A stretch of 62,889 nt of DNA from Actinomycetota bacterium (GTDB lineage: Bacteria > Actinomycetota > Coriobacteriia > Anaerosomatales > UBA912), in assembly GCA_018334075.1 (NCBI GenBank), contig JAGXSC010000046.1, positions 1 to 62,889 of the forward strand, in the 5' to 3' direction. The notes under the pieces were generated by a model. The model ran no database searches. It saw nothing but the letters and a program-made list of their open reading frames with translations, and had not been told where the DNA came from. Position 1 is the stretch's first letter; each line of letters starts with the position of its first letter. Made by a program: the position numbers and the translations under genes. Positions 34,526 through 43,452 of the stretch are shown one piece after another.

Positions 34526-35483
34526 CGATGGTAGGAGCCGGCGCTGGATTCACTGGTGCGGGAGTCTCGGCAACGGGCAGCGGTGACGGAGCAGCGACGG
34601 ATTGCGTGGGCTCGGCGGATAGCTCGGCGCGCCGGAAGAAAAGGGTCCATGCCCCCGAGTGGAAGCTCCACCAAATCACCGCGCCCGCAGTAAGTAGCAG
34701 AAAGTCGAGAAATCCAACGGCTACCGCGCCCCAGAAGCTAAACTGCGTCACAAATGTCTGAATAGCCTCAAGCAACACCGTGCCCGAGGTCATTATTCCC
34801 CAAACGATGATGCTTATCACGAACAAAAGTAGCCACATTACGACAACATCTTTGAATCGGGCGCGCAGATCTCTCCATGCTTGACCGATAGAGCGAATTA
34901 CCGACAAATCGCCGAGAACAATATGCCGCAGGCCAAGGTGTGAAAGCATATCGAGCAGTATGCCTCCGACAATCAGAAGGGGGCCTCCGATCATCATCCC
35001 ACCGCAAAACACAAGAAATGGACCGGACAGATCCTCTTCCATTCCAGCCAGCAAGAGTGGGGCTGCAATCAATCCTGTGACCACAGCGGCAACTATGGCA
35101 TATGGCACAAAGAGGACAATCATGAGAAGAAATATCCTTCCGAGCAACCCAAAGCCCGTCTTCCATCCTGTCCGACCTCTGACCGCCACCCCACTATCCG
35201 CGTCGGCGACAAGCCGAACCAGTCCTCCTTGCGCCGCCAGGCTGAGAACCCAAAAAGCTATAAAGAGCAGCAAGGCGGCAAAGGAAGCCCCAAAGATCAG
35301 GAAGAGATTCTCCGCGAACAGTGCCTCAAGCCCCTGGATATCCATCTCTGGCCCAAAGGCGGTAGTCGGGAAGATCAGGTAGATGTTGTATATCGAGCCC
35401 GTCGCAAAAAAGCTGAGCACCCACAGCACCTTGTGTTTCCACATGATGCTCGCTGCCTGCTTCAGTATCGGCGTGTATTCCAT
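34518..35483 (-). CDS. Multi-pass membrane protein of unknown function
   Basis: A 321-residue protein with about six hydrophobic helices (around residues 20-35, 60-90, 115-145, 155-180, 215-240 and 245-270). Its start, YTPILKQAASIMWKHKVLWV, is typical of membrane proteins related to the glycerophosphodiester phosphodiesterase membrane domain or DUF7544 group. The C-terminal 50 residues are a proline- and alanine-rich tail. No catalytic motif is visible. It overlaps rsmI by eight bases, so translation is probably coupled. The ribosome site is weak. Confidence 0.7.
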   Translation of the reverse strand: MEYTPILKQAASIMWKHKVLWVLSFFATGSIYNIYLIFPTTAFGPEMDIQGLEALFAENLFLIFGASFAALLLFIAFWVLSLAAQGGLVRLVADADSGVAVRGRTGWKTGFGLLGRIFLLMIVLFVPYAIVAAVVTGLIAAPLLLAGMEEDLSGPFLVFCGGMMIGGPLLIVGGILLDMLSHLGLRHIVLGDLSVIRSIGQAWRDLRARFKDVVVMWLLLFVISIIVWGIMTSGTVLLEAIQTFVTQFSFWGAVAVGFLDFLLLTAGAVIWWSFHSGAWTLFFRRAELSAEPTQSVAAPSPLPVAETPAPVNPAPAPTIDG

Positions 35484-35531
35484 CCCGCACTCTCCGTTCG
35501 TGTCCGCTAAATCGGTAACAGCGCCTCCGAG

Positions 35532-36653
35532 TCAGGCAACCGTTATGAGGTCATACTTACGTGTACCCAATCCCATGCTCTCGGCATACGCCATGGAAAT
35601 GCTTCCATCGATACCGGAGATTTTGGCGAACTTGTCAGAGTCTGCCGCAAGCCCCTCTCCCAGCGTGCCCTCCAGTCCAGGCGCCTTGACGACAAGGTCG
35701 TATGCCGCCTGGTCGATTGCGACTATATCCGTTGAGGCAAGAACGCCAATATCCGGTACAACCGCGGCGTCGGAGAAGTGCCAGCAGTCACAGTCGGGAG
35801 TAACATTCATCACGAACGACACGTATATGACTTTACCCTCCTTGCCGGCAAGGGCGCCCGCAACATGCTCCACGATCTTTTCCTGAATCGCGGCTGGCTC
35901 CGTCTTCCACTGAACGGCTATTGCGCCGAAGGGGCAAGCGGCAACACACTCCCCGCACCCGTAGCAAGTGCTGAAATCTATCTTGACTACCTTTTCATCC
36001 TTGAGCGTTATCGCGTCTACCGGACACCACTTGACGCATCTGGCGCACGCAGTGCACTTATCACCATCGACCGCGGGGCGGAAATCGGCGTGCATGCGCT
36101 GTTTGGCACTTCTACATCCAAGTCCCATGCCCACGTTCTTTATGGCACCACCAAATCCGGTAGCCTCATGGCCTTTGAAGTGGGTGACAACAACCATGGC
36201 GTCGGCATGAATCGCTGCAGAGCCTATCCTCACAGTGTCGAAGTGTTTGAATCCCTCTATCGGGACGTCTATAGCTTCACGTCCATCAAGCCCGTCAGCG
36301 ATCACTATCGGGGCCTCCACGGTCGCATAGGAAAATCCATTGCGAAGAGCGCAAACGATGTGATCCACGGCGTTCGAGCGCTGACCGCGATATAGCGTGT
36401 TGGCATCTGTGAGGAAGGGGTTGCCCCCTGCCTGCCGTATCCTCGATACCACTTCGCGAACGAACACGGGGCTCACAAAGCCGGTGTTCCCCTGCTCGCC
36501 AAAGTGCAACTTGACCGCGACCATATCCTTGTCAGCCACCACTCGAGCAAGACCAGCCTTGTCCAGCAAGGTGCCGGCTCTTGTAACCAGCGATTTCTTA
36601 CCCAAAGATCTCACAGGGGCAAAATAGACCTCGGCTTTGCTACCGGAGCTCAT
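35532..36653 (-). CDS. DUF362 domain protein with two [4Fe-4S] clusters
   Basis: A 373-residue iron-sulfur protein. DUF362 elements are VAVKLHFGEQGNTGFVSPVF, NPFLTDANTLYRGQR and VVVTHFKGHEATGFGGAIKN. Two ferredoxin motifs lie at residues 190-245: CTACARCVKWCPVDAI and CYGCGECVAACPFGAI. A third part (NVTPDCDCWHFSDAAVVPDI) completes the family pattern. The role is undetermined; the clusters suggest low-potential electron transfer. It overlaps the end of the ROK gene by ATGA. Confidence 0.9.
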   Translation of the reverse strand: MSSGSKAEVYFAPVRSLGKKSLVTRAGTLLDKAGLARVVADKDMVAVKLHFGEQGNTGFVSPVFVREVVSRIRQAGGNPFLTDANTLYRGQRSNAVDHIVCALRNGFSYATVEAPIVIADGLDGREAIDVPIEGFKHFDTVRIGSAAIHADAMVVVTHFKGHEATGFGGAIKNVGMGLGCRSAKQRMHADFRPAVDGDKCTACARCVKWCPVDAITLKDEKVVKIDFSTCYGCGECVAACPFGAIAVQWKTEPAAIQEKIVEHVAGALAGKEGKVIYVSFVMNVTPDCDCWHFSDAAVVPDIGVLASTDIVAIDQAAYDLVVKAPGLEGTLGEGLAADSDKFAKISGIDGSISMAYAESMGLGTRKYDLITVA

Positions 36654-37624
36654 CTGCTCAGCCCCTCTTTGCTGTCGCTTTCCTCAAACGCCAAGGCCGC
36701 AGCACCTAAAACTCCCGCATCATTACCCAGCTCGGCCGGAACCACCTTGACATCGCGTTTGCCGGCAAGACCCTCTGCCGCGATGATCTCGGCAGCCCTA
36801 TCGATCAGAAATGGGCACGCCTCGCCGATCCCTCCGCCAACCACAATCATCTGTGGATTGAGCAGGTTAACGAGTCCCACCAGCCCTCTTCCGAGAATCA
36901 CCCCGGCCTCCATCAAAATCTCTGTAGCCGCCTCATCGCCCGCTAAAGCTGCCTTGACGATGTCCTCGGCTGTCAGTACGTCAGGATCACCGCCTGCCTG
37001 CTCCAAAATCGCGGCTCCACGATAGGTTTTGGCGAGCTCCCGGCCTCTTGCGGCAAGAGCCGGACGGCCTAGATAGCTCTCAATATGACCGTTCCCGCCG
37101 CATGGACAGGGCGGGCCGTCCATCTGAACTACCATGTGGCCAACTTCGGCCCCAAGACCCCGAAACCCGCGGTATGGCTCTTTCCCAATGAACATTCCGC
37201 CTCCAACACCAGTCCCCAGGGTTATCATGAGAAAGTGCCGCACAGTCCTGGCAGCCCCGTATCGAGACTCCCCGAAAGCAGCCAGATTTCCATCGTTGTC
37301 CAAGATCACCTGGTGCTTGACCCTTGACATGACTAAAGCGCGAACATCCACTCCTGCCAAAGGAAGGTTCGTGCAAAACTCTACGTGCTGCCGAGCGAAG
37401 TCGATCTGGGCCGGAAGACCCACACCGATTCCAGAGATTTCTCCTGCTTGCACGGTGCAAGATACCTCTCCGATGAGATCTATGATCGCATCGACTATCG
37501 CAAAGGGCCCACCGCGCGGCGTCAGGGCTTTGGCGTCTCTCAGGATGCGACCTTTCCGATCCACCAACCCTACCGCTATCCGGGTTCCTCCTACGTCAAC
37601 GCCTATGGCGTAATTGGCATGCAT
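36650..37624 (-). CDS. ROK family sugar kinase (glucokinase-like) with altered zinc motif
   Basis: Predicted hexose kinase of 324 residues. The ATP loop is AIGVDVGGTRIAVGLVDRKG, the catalytic Asp lies in VILDNDGNLAAFGESRYGAA, and ITLGTGVGGGMFIG and GLGAEVGHMVVQMDG follow. The ROK zinc signature CxCGxxGCxE reads CPCGGNGHIES here, with the third Cys replaced by His (codon CAT, checked on the sequence). The E-x-G-H in AEVGHM supplies the His ligand. Cys to His may still allow zinc binding. AGGAGGTTTC precedes the ATG. Confidence 0.9.
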   Translation of the reverse strand: MHANYAIGVDVGGTRIAVGLVDRKGRILRDAKALTPRGGPFAIVDAIIDLIGEVSCTVQAGEISGIGVGLPAQIDFARQHVEFCTNLPLAGVDVRALVMSRVKHQVILDNDGNLAAFGESRYGAARTVRHFLMITLGTGVGGGMFIGKEPYRGFRGLGAEVGHMVVQMDGPPCPCGGNGHIESYLGRPALAARGRELAKTYRGAAILEQAGGDPDVLTAEDIVKAALAGDEAATEILMEAGVILGRGLVGLVNLLNPQMIVVGGGIGEACPFLIDRAAEIIAAEGLAGKRDVKVVPAELGNDAGVLGAAALAFEESDSKEGLSR

Positions 37625-37681
37625 GAAACCTCCTGGCTTGGATCAACTGTCAGACTCATCGGCGCCGGCAACCCTGTAATA

Positions 37682-38176
37682 TCAGTACTCCCAACGAATG
37701 CCCCTCTGCTGGATGATGCCCATATCGAACATCTTTTTCATCATCTCTTCTTCTGTCACTCCAAAGAGGCGCGCTAGGTAGCGATAGTCGTTAAACCACT
37801 TCTGCGCCTGATCCATGACCAGGTAAGCAGGGGTGATGAGCTCATCGGCTACGATGGCTGCGTCCAGATGCTCTTCGTTGGTATTCCTAGGATAAGAGCT
37901 CGAAGAATCCGCAAGCACTATCACCATGTGCCCCACCATATGCGCGAGAATCTTTCTTCGCGTGTACTCATCTTTGGCTGCATTGACAAGGATCACCGGG
38001 AGCCCATCCTCATTTATCGTCGCTCCGCCAAAAAAGGCAGGCATTACGACATCGCGAACCGGAATTCCGTACCCCCGCGCCATATCTTCAATTGGTACGG
38101 GAGGCTCTTCCACCCCCGCACGCTTCAGGGCGGCCTCAGCAAGGCTTCTATAGTATGAATCGGTACGTAGTGGCAC
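37682..38176 (-). CDS. ImmA/IrrE-like protein with inactive HExxH motif
   Basis: A 164-residue protein resembling ImmA/IrrE metallopeptidases. The helix that should read HExxH is LAHMVGHMV, with the catalytic Glu replaced by Met (H79-M80-V-G-H83; codons CAT ATG GTG GGG CAC). The later AAIVADELITPAYLV fits the family's AxxFAxELLMP segment. An N-terminal domain (PVPIEDMARGYGIPVRDV) is also typical. I infer a binding or sensing role without proteolysis. The start is a GTG with only a weak purine stretch upstream. No HTH partner is adjacent. Confidence 0.75.
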   Translation of the reverse strand: MPLRTDSYYRSLAEAALKRAGVEEPPVPIEDMARGYGIPVRDVVMPAFFGGATINEDGLPVILVNAAKDEYTRRKILAHMVGHMVIVLADSSSSYPRNTNEEHLDAAIVADELITPAYLVMDQAQKWFNDYRYLARLFGVTEEEMMKKMFDMGIIQQRGIRWEY

Positions 38177-38315
38177 GGTGCTCTTTTCTCAATCTCGGGA
38201 ACTATGATATTGAAAGCGAGTATCTTATGAAACAGTATCCTTCACTATAGATATGACCGCGCATTGGTCGATAACAAATATGAGCATACGCGATACAGGC
38301 CGAAAGGAGGCGCTG

Positions 38316-40226
38316 GTGGAGCACGAGGACATACTTTTCGCCGAGGAGCTGCTTCGTCTCCTCGCGCTCTCCGCTAGCGCATCTCGCCTCTACCCCCCGT
38401 CAAGCCCGATGCCCGAACAGGCAATCGCCAAGTTTGTCGACCGCTCGAACGAGATCGCCGAGGCGTTGGGCACAATCCAGCTTGGAGTAAATCCTGACGG
38501 CTTCAGCATGGGAAACGACACCCTGACTGGATCGCAAGCCCAAATGGCTTGGCTCGCTGAGACTCTTCACTCGATGCAGGTCGGACAGCTGATCGTATCT
38601 TCGGGTGTCACGCACGATGAGGTGATGGCGTTTGTCCATGTAGTCAACTCCGACCCTGTCTCCGTCCGGCAAAGAGGGGTTCGCTCTCTGCTCACAGGCG
38701 CAGGCGTAACACATATCGCGGTTATTGAAGTCACCCTTAGGTCATCCACCGAAGAAGGAATACTCGGTCTCGACTTGACCAGCGCGCCTATAGCCGAGAT
38801 CAGCCAAGAGGCAGTAGCCGCAGTTGAGCTGTGGTCGGATTCAGCCCGCAGTGGTTCCGGGCGTGACGATCTACGAGAGGCGATCGATCGGCTCGAAGCT
38901 GCCGCTCGCGATCTTGCCCTGACGCGTATAGCAGCAGCTCTCATGCAAGTCGACGAGCACACCAGGCTCAAGCTGATAGGGATGTCATTGGAGCCGGATC
39001 TCTCTGGCCGTCGAATGACCGGGCTTCACAATGTGCTTTCGCGCCTGCAGCCATCGGCGCTGGCTCGCCTGCTCACTTTGGCTGCCACGAGCGTTCCAAC
39101 GGATCCGACCAGAATGGTAAGTGCGCTTGAGCTTCCTCCTTCGCTGATGGATCAAGTTTTCCAGCTGCTCTCCCCCTCCCCCCGCTCCGAAGAGGAGTGC
39201 GGTGTGCCGGAAGATCCGGAGATAGAAGAGATTGCCCGCGTGATGGCATCGCAGGACAACTACTCTGACATCCAACAGCTATCGGCCAAATCTTCAGCGA
39301 TTGCGACCAGCAAGGCTCTCCAGACTACTGTAGCCATTTCTCGGATAACCCCCTCGGCGGATTCGGTCATGGCCATCGGTGAGGCCCTTGTGCCGGCAGC
39401 GCGGCAGGGCTCCTTCAATGCGGTCAGGGAGGCAATCAATCGCCTCGACGAGCTTGCTTCGATCCCTGCACTCGCACTCGAAATTGAGCAGGCAAAGTCC
39501 AAAATGCACGATCCTGAGATTTTGCTCGACTTATGCAGGGCTACATCCAGCAATGCCGACGCAGCCATGGCAGGTGAAATATTACGGCTAGGGGGAGCCG
39601 CAGGAGCCGAGGTGCTTTTGCTCTTTCTCGGCGAAACCAACGACCATACGCGCTCACTTTTCAGGCCTGTGGCGCGCACTATGGGCGAGCAGCTGCTGAC
39701 CGCAGCGGGCCGCCTGGTCAAGACTGGAGATGCGCCTGCACTTTTGGGCATACTCAAGGCACTCTCACTGATGGCGGATGACCGATCGGTTCCTGTTATA
39801 GTCCAGGCCATGAACCACCTGGACGCACAGGTAAGGCGAACTGCAGTTACAACACTGGCAGACATGCCCGGTAGCAAGAGCAAGTCTGCTCTGGCCGGGG
39901 CCGCATCCCATTGGGACCCGGAGACGCGTCGTTTTGCGATTCGGGAAATTGCCAGGGCAAAAGCGACCGAAGCGATCCCCGCGCTTGTTAGAATTCTGTT
40001 GGATATCAACATATTTGAGAGGAATCACGAGCTAAAGAAAGAAGTCATCAAGTGTCTTGAGTCACTTGGCTCGCCCGAGGCGCAGCGCCCGCTGAAACTT
40101 TTGGCGAACCGGCGCTTCGTTTTTGGCAGGCAAAACAAGGAGTTGCGATACCTGGCTAATCAGGCACTCGCTCGTATTTCTGAAACTTTGGATCGAGACA
40201 AGGGAGCGAACATAGATGAGCGATAG
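38316..40226 (+). CDS. HEAT-repeat protein with N-terminal domain shared with the HD-GYP gene
   Basis: A 636-residue soluble, all-helical protein of unknown function. The GTG at 38316 is preceded by AAAGGAGGCGCTG, better than the ATG at 38253. Residues 5-160 (LLALSASASRLYPPSSPMPE, VGQLIVSSGVTHDEVMAFVH) resemble the N-terminus of the next protein (TLAVAHTNSQLYPTTHPLLI, VSAVTFLDGFSRSDALALIS). The C-terminal third has HEAT-like repeats (SVPVIVQAMNHLDAQVRRTA, AIPALVRILLDINIFERNHE). It overlaps the HD-GYP start by 11 bases. I infer a scaffold or sensor that works with the HD-GYP protein. Confidence 0.75.
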   Translation: MEHEDILFAEELLRLLALSASASRLYPPSSPMPEQAIAKFVDRSNEIAEALGTIQLGVNPDGFSMGNDTLTGSQAQMAWLAETLHSMQVGQLIVSSGVTHDEVMAFVHVVNSDPVSVRQRGVRSLLTGAGVTHIAVIEVTLRSSTEEGILGLDLTSAPIAEISQEAVAAVELWSDSARSGSGRDDLREAIDRLEAAARDLALTRIAAALMQVDEHTRLKLIGMSLEPDLSGRRMTGLHNVLSRLQPSALARLLTLAATSVPTDPTRMVSALELPPSLMDQVFQLLSPSPRSEEECGVPEDPEIEEIARVMASQDNYSDIQQLSAKSSAIATSKALQTTVAISRITPSADSVMAIGEALVPAARQGSFNAVREAINRLDELASIPALALEIEQAKSKMHDPEILLDLCRATSSNADAAMAGEILRLGGAAGAEVLLLFLGETNDHTRSLFRPVARTMGEQLLTAAGRLVKTGDAPALLGILKALSLMADDRSVPVIVQAMNHLDAQVRRTAVTTLADMPGSKSKSALAGAASHWDPETRRFAIREIARAKATEAIPALVRILLDINIFERNHELKKEVIKCLESLGSPEAQRPLKLLANRRFVFGRQNKELRYLANQALARISETLDRDKGANIDER

Positions 40227-41700
40227 ACCCGATGGCATGCCAGCTGATGAAGAACTTCACTCCCCCGAACAGGTTGCAGGCGAGGCGCAGCCGATGACAA
40301 AGGTGCCGTTCTCTACCCCCCGGAAGTTAGAGCGGGCCAAAGAGCTGGTTCGCACACTGGCTGTGGCCCACACGAACTCACAGCTATACCCAACAACGCA
40401 TCCTTTGCTGATAGGCTCGATGGACGACCTTGTCGCAGCTGTCGGTGAGATTGGAGCGCTAGGCTTTGAGCAGGTGACCTTGAATCTTTACAAGAAGACG
40501 CTTTTCGTTGAAAACCAGGTATTCCCCGAGGAGAGCGTGACCTACCACAGGCTGGTAGACGAGCTGTTGGGGCGTGGAGTCTCGGCGGTCACATTCCTGG
40601 ACGGCTTCTCGAGAAGCGATGCACTAGCGCTGATCAGCCTCTTCACTGATACTCAGATACACGATATCTCTTCGGCCCAATCGTTTCTGGATGCCATTGG
40701 CGCCAGAAGTGTTTCGGTAGCAGAGACCACTCTCGACAAGGCCGATGGTGAATCACAGCGCCGAGAGAACAAGATCATCGCCAAAGAGGTCTACGACACC
40801 GGAATCTCGGCGATGAGAGATCTTGAGACGAGAATCAAGCTGGGGAAGGCCTTCGAGACCGACTCGCTACAAAATGTTGTCAGCTCACTGTTGGACAATT
40901 TGTTCCGGGATCCTGCCGCGGTATTAGGCCTGACAGCGATAAAGAGCCACGACGACTACACTCTCAACCACGCCATCAATGTGTGTATCCTGTCGATCTC
41001 GCTTGGCACCTCTCTCGGCCTTGACGATCTGTCACTTAGGTCACTCGGCCTGTCGGCGCTGCTTTATGACATCGGCAAGGTGCGCGTTCCCGAAGGAATC
41101 CTGAACAAACAAGGTCCACTCACTGCCGAGGAGTGGCAGGTAGTCAAGGGGCACACCACGAATGGGGCGGATCTTCTCAAGCGAATCCAGGTGGTAGATC
41201 ACATGCCGATGGTCGTCGCCTACGAGCATCACGTAAGGCACGACATGCAGGGATACCCAGATGCGACATCCGCCGAGGGTCAGCACCTTTTCAGCAAGGT
41301 CGTAGCATTGTGCGACGCCTACGACGCGATGACCACCCGAAGGCCCTTCCGGCGGGAAATCCGCCCTGACAAGGCGCTGGCTGTACTCATGCAAGGACGC
41401 GGGAAAGCGTACGATCCTTCTCTGACGAAGTCTTTGGTCGCCATGCTCGGAATCTATCCGATGGGGGCCATTGTGCGCCTGGACGATGACTCTATAGCCG
41501 CCGTGTTCCGCGTCAACAGCGATGACCTTTTGCGGCCGAGAGTCAAAGTGTTGGCCGACCCGGAGGGACGCTGGTTTTCCGAGCCACAGGTGCTGGATCT
41601 GCGAGTCATCGATCCAGGAACCGGGTCGCATGTAAGGAGCATTGGAGAAGTTGTCTCCGCAAGCGAGGCCGGGATAGACGACGTCTGGCAGTACCTATAG
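40216..41700 (+). CDS. HD-GYP domain protein with degenerate catalytic residues
   Basis: A 494-residue protein. An N-terminal domain (about 35-170) is shared with the upstream HEAT protein; an HD-GYP domain covers about 235-420. HD-GYP phosphodiesterases cut cyclic-di-GMP with motifs HDxGK, HxxxG and HHExxDGxGYP. Here these read YDIGK (Y284 in place of His), HTTNGADLL and HHVRHDMQGYP, so the HD His and the Glu of HHE are lost. The domain may bind nucleotide or another protein instead of cutting. A C-terminal 70-residue tail (IVRLDDDSIAAVFRVNSDDL) fits associated beta domains. It overlaps the convergent gene's stop by six bases. Confidence 0.85.
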   Translation: MSDRPDGMPADEELHSPEQVAGEAQPMTKVPFSTPRKLERAKELVRTLAVAHTNSQLYPTTHPLLIGSMDDLVAAVGEIGALGFEQVTLNLYKKTLFVENQVFPEESVTYHRLVDELLGRGVSAVTFLDGFSRSDALALISLFTDTQIHDISSAQSFLDAIGARSVSVAETTLDKADGESQRRENKIIAKEVYDTGISAMRDLETRIKLGKAFETDSLQNVVSSLLDNLFRDPAAVLGLTAIKSHDDYTLNHAINVCILSISLGTSLGLDDLSLRSLGLSALLYDIGKVRVPEGILNKQGPLTAEEWQVVKGHTTNGADLLKRIQVVDHMPMVVAYEHHVRHDMQGYPDATSAEGQHLFSKVVALCDAYDAMTTRRPFRREIRPDKALAVLMQGRGKAYDPSLTKSLVAMLGIYPMGAIVRLDDDSIAAVFRVNSDDLLRPRVKVLADPEGRWFSEPQVLDLRVIDPGTGSHVRSIGEVVSASEAGIDDVWQYL

Positions 41701-42948
41701 TGCGCCTGGCCCACCCAATGGGTCGCCGAAGTGCCTCCAGTAGATTAGCCAAAATGACATATTGCCCCGCATGTGCGGGGTGTACCGATAGAGTGTATGA
41801 GTTGAGGCGTTTGTCGGTCTAACCACACTACCGCTGATCCTTAGCTCGATGCCAGGGCGAAATCCTGCGGTGTTTCGGTCCAGGACACGAGCACCGTGCC
41901 ATATCTGCCTGCCGAAGCCCTCGAATTGAGGCAATGTGCGGCTATCCATCTTCCCGCACCCCATCGCCCAATCAAGGGCGCGCTGCTCCGGATTTCGGCG
42001 AGACAGCAACGACTGTTCCTTCTGGAGAGTCGCAAGTATCACTTTCGGATTAACTCTCCACGCAAGGGCAGCCTCTTCGATCATCTCGGCAGTGCTCATC
42101 ATCACACCTGCATGATTGGGAGCCCTGTAGCGCGCCAATATACCTGTCTGTTGCTCCAGAAACGCCTGTATCTGTTGAGCGTTCATGGAGTCGGCATCTC
42201 TAAAGTTCGCATCGGATATGATGGTGTCCGGATTGAACTCCGAGGACGGCGACGAAGTCGCAGGTCGTCCCGAGAATTGAGCGGCGGCTGCTGCGGCTGC
42301 TGCTTGCCTCATCATCTCCGCCAGATCTGTCCCCAATGAAGCTGCCTGCGTTTCCTGGGCTTCTATGTCAGCCTCTATCCGCTCACGCGTCGCATCAGCT
42401 TGATCTTGCATTTCAACAAGATGCTGCTCTCGGGCGCTCAGGGAGTGATGCAGCCACTCGCTCTCAACACGCGCCAACTTCATGTCTCGCATCATATCCG
42501 CATCTCGCTCGTTGACTATCGCCATGTAGCGGTAACGAGAGAACAGCTCGGTAAGTGACTCCGCCTGAAGCAGCACCTTGAGAAGGTTTCCCCACTCCCC
42601 CCGATAAAGCTCCTCGGCTCTTGCGCCTACCGCCTGCTCCTTGCGATGCAATTCGGCATCCACTACATCGATTTGCGCCCGCACTTCATCAATCTCCAGG
42701 CGGGCGCTCTCGAGTCTGCGGCTCAGGCGAACATACTCGGCTATCTCCTGATCGAGGGCGACTCGCATCCTGTCGAGCTCACTCAATGCTGCCTGCTGCT
42801 CGGCGCGCTTGGCCTCAATTTCTGCCGAGGAGGGAGCTCCCACAGCAACCTGCGTCGCCCCAGAGAGGAAAGCCGCCAGCAACAGTGGGGCTGTCAGTAG
42901 CAGCAGCCATACGTTGTGGTTGTGTGTCCTGATCTGACCGCCGAGCAT
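41695..42948 (-). CDS. Exported coiled-coil protein with C-terminal lysozyme-like domain
   Basis: A 417-residue secreted protein. The ATG at 42948 follows GAGGGAGGTGTC. A signal peptide (LLLLTAPLLLAAFLSGATQV) precedes a coiled coil (about 45-240) with VLLQAESLTELFSRYRYM, like the coil of the M23 protein at 17868 and of PcsB-type proteins. An Ala/Ser/Pro linker leads to a C-terminal domain with STAEMIEEAALAWRVNPKVI, LATLQKEQSLLSRRNPEQRA, GFGRQIWHGARVLDRN and SFWLIYWRHFGD. The pattern and the Glu in QKEQSL suggest a lysozyme-like muramidase or glucosaminidase fold (inference). It converges on the HD-GYP gene with overlapping stops. Confidence 0.75.
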   Translation of the reverse strand: MLGGQIRTHNHNVWLLLLTAPLLLAAFLSGATQVAVGAPSSAEIEAKRAEQQAALSELDRMRVALDQEIAEYVRLSRRLESARLEIDEVRAQIDVVDAELHRKEQAVGARAEELYRGEWGNLLKVLLQAESLTELFSRYRYMAIVNERDADMMRDMKLARVESEWLHHSLSAREQHLVEMQDQADATRERIEADIEAQETQAASLGTDLAEMMRQAAAAAAAAQFSGRPATSSPSSEFNPDTIISDANFRDADSMNAQQIQAFLEQQTGILARYRAPNHAGVMMSTAEMIEEAALAWRVNPKVILATLQKEQSLLSRRNPEQRALDWAMGCGKMDSRTLPQFEGFGRQIWHGARVLDRNTAGFRPGIELRISGSVVRPTNASTHTLYRYTPHMRGNMSFWLIYWRHFGDPLGGPGAL

Positions 42949-43000
42949 GACACCTCCCTCAAATGCGACCCTCAAGCCCCCAGTGCGGCATCGGAAAGCA

Positions 43001-43378
43001 TCAGCGTTTCACCTTTGAGTCATCTGCGACCATCGATAGCAGGAACGACACGATACTCACAACTATACCCCCGAGAAACGCCGGCCAAAAACCGTCGACG
43101 ATAAATCCGATCCCAAATAGATTGTAGGAAATCCAGGACGAGGCCCACAGCACAAAAGCATTGATAAAGAGTAGCCCGATACCCAGGCTTAGCACCACAA
43201 ACCCGCATGTCAAGAATGTCAGCAGCGGCTTGAGTGTGGCATTTAGCAGGCCAAGGATGAGGGCAGTGATCGCAAATGCGATAAACGCCTCATCGCCCTC
43301 GACTGTTATTCCAGGAACCACAAACGCAGCCACCACAAGAGCTATGGAGTTGATTAGCCAACGGATGAGTAGTCGCAT
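43001..43378 (-). CDS. Four-helix membrane protein (phage holin superfamily IV-like, PF04020)
   Basis: A 125-residue integral membrane protein with four hydrophobic helices. The pattern IRWLINSIALVVAAFVVPGI, then AITALILGLLNATLKPLLTF and LGIGLLFINAFVLWASSWI, is typical of the PF04020 family often labelled holin. In bacterial chromosomes its role is unknown; no phage genes are nearby. AGAGGTGACTT precedes the ATG. It is in the same direction as the coiled-coil lytic candidate, 52 bases further on, so a functional link is possible. Confidence 0.85.
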   Translation of the reverse strand: MRLLIRWLINSIALVVAAFVVPGITVEGDEAFIAFAITALILGLLNATLKPLLTFLTCGFVVLSLGIGLLFINAFVLWASSWISYNLFGIGFIVDGFWPAFLGGIVVSIVSFLLSMVADDSKVKR

Positions 43379-43452
43379 AAGTCACCTCTAACCTGAGCGT
43401 GCTATCCAGACTCTAACCCGAGTATGCCATCCAGAATTATCCGATACAAATA

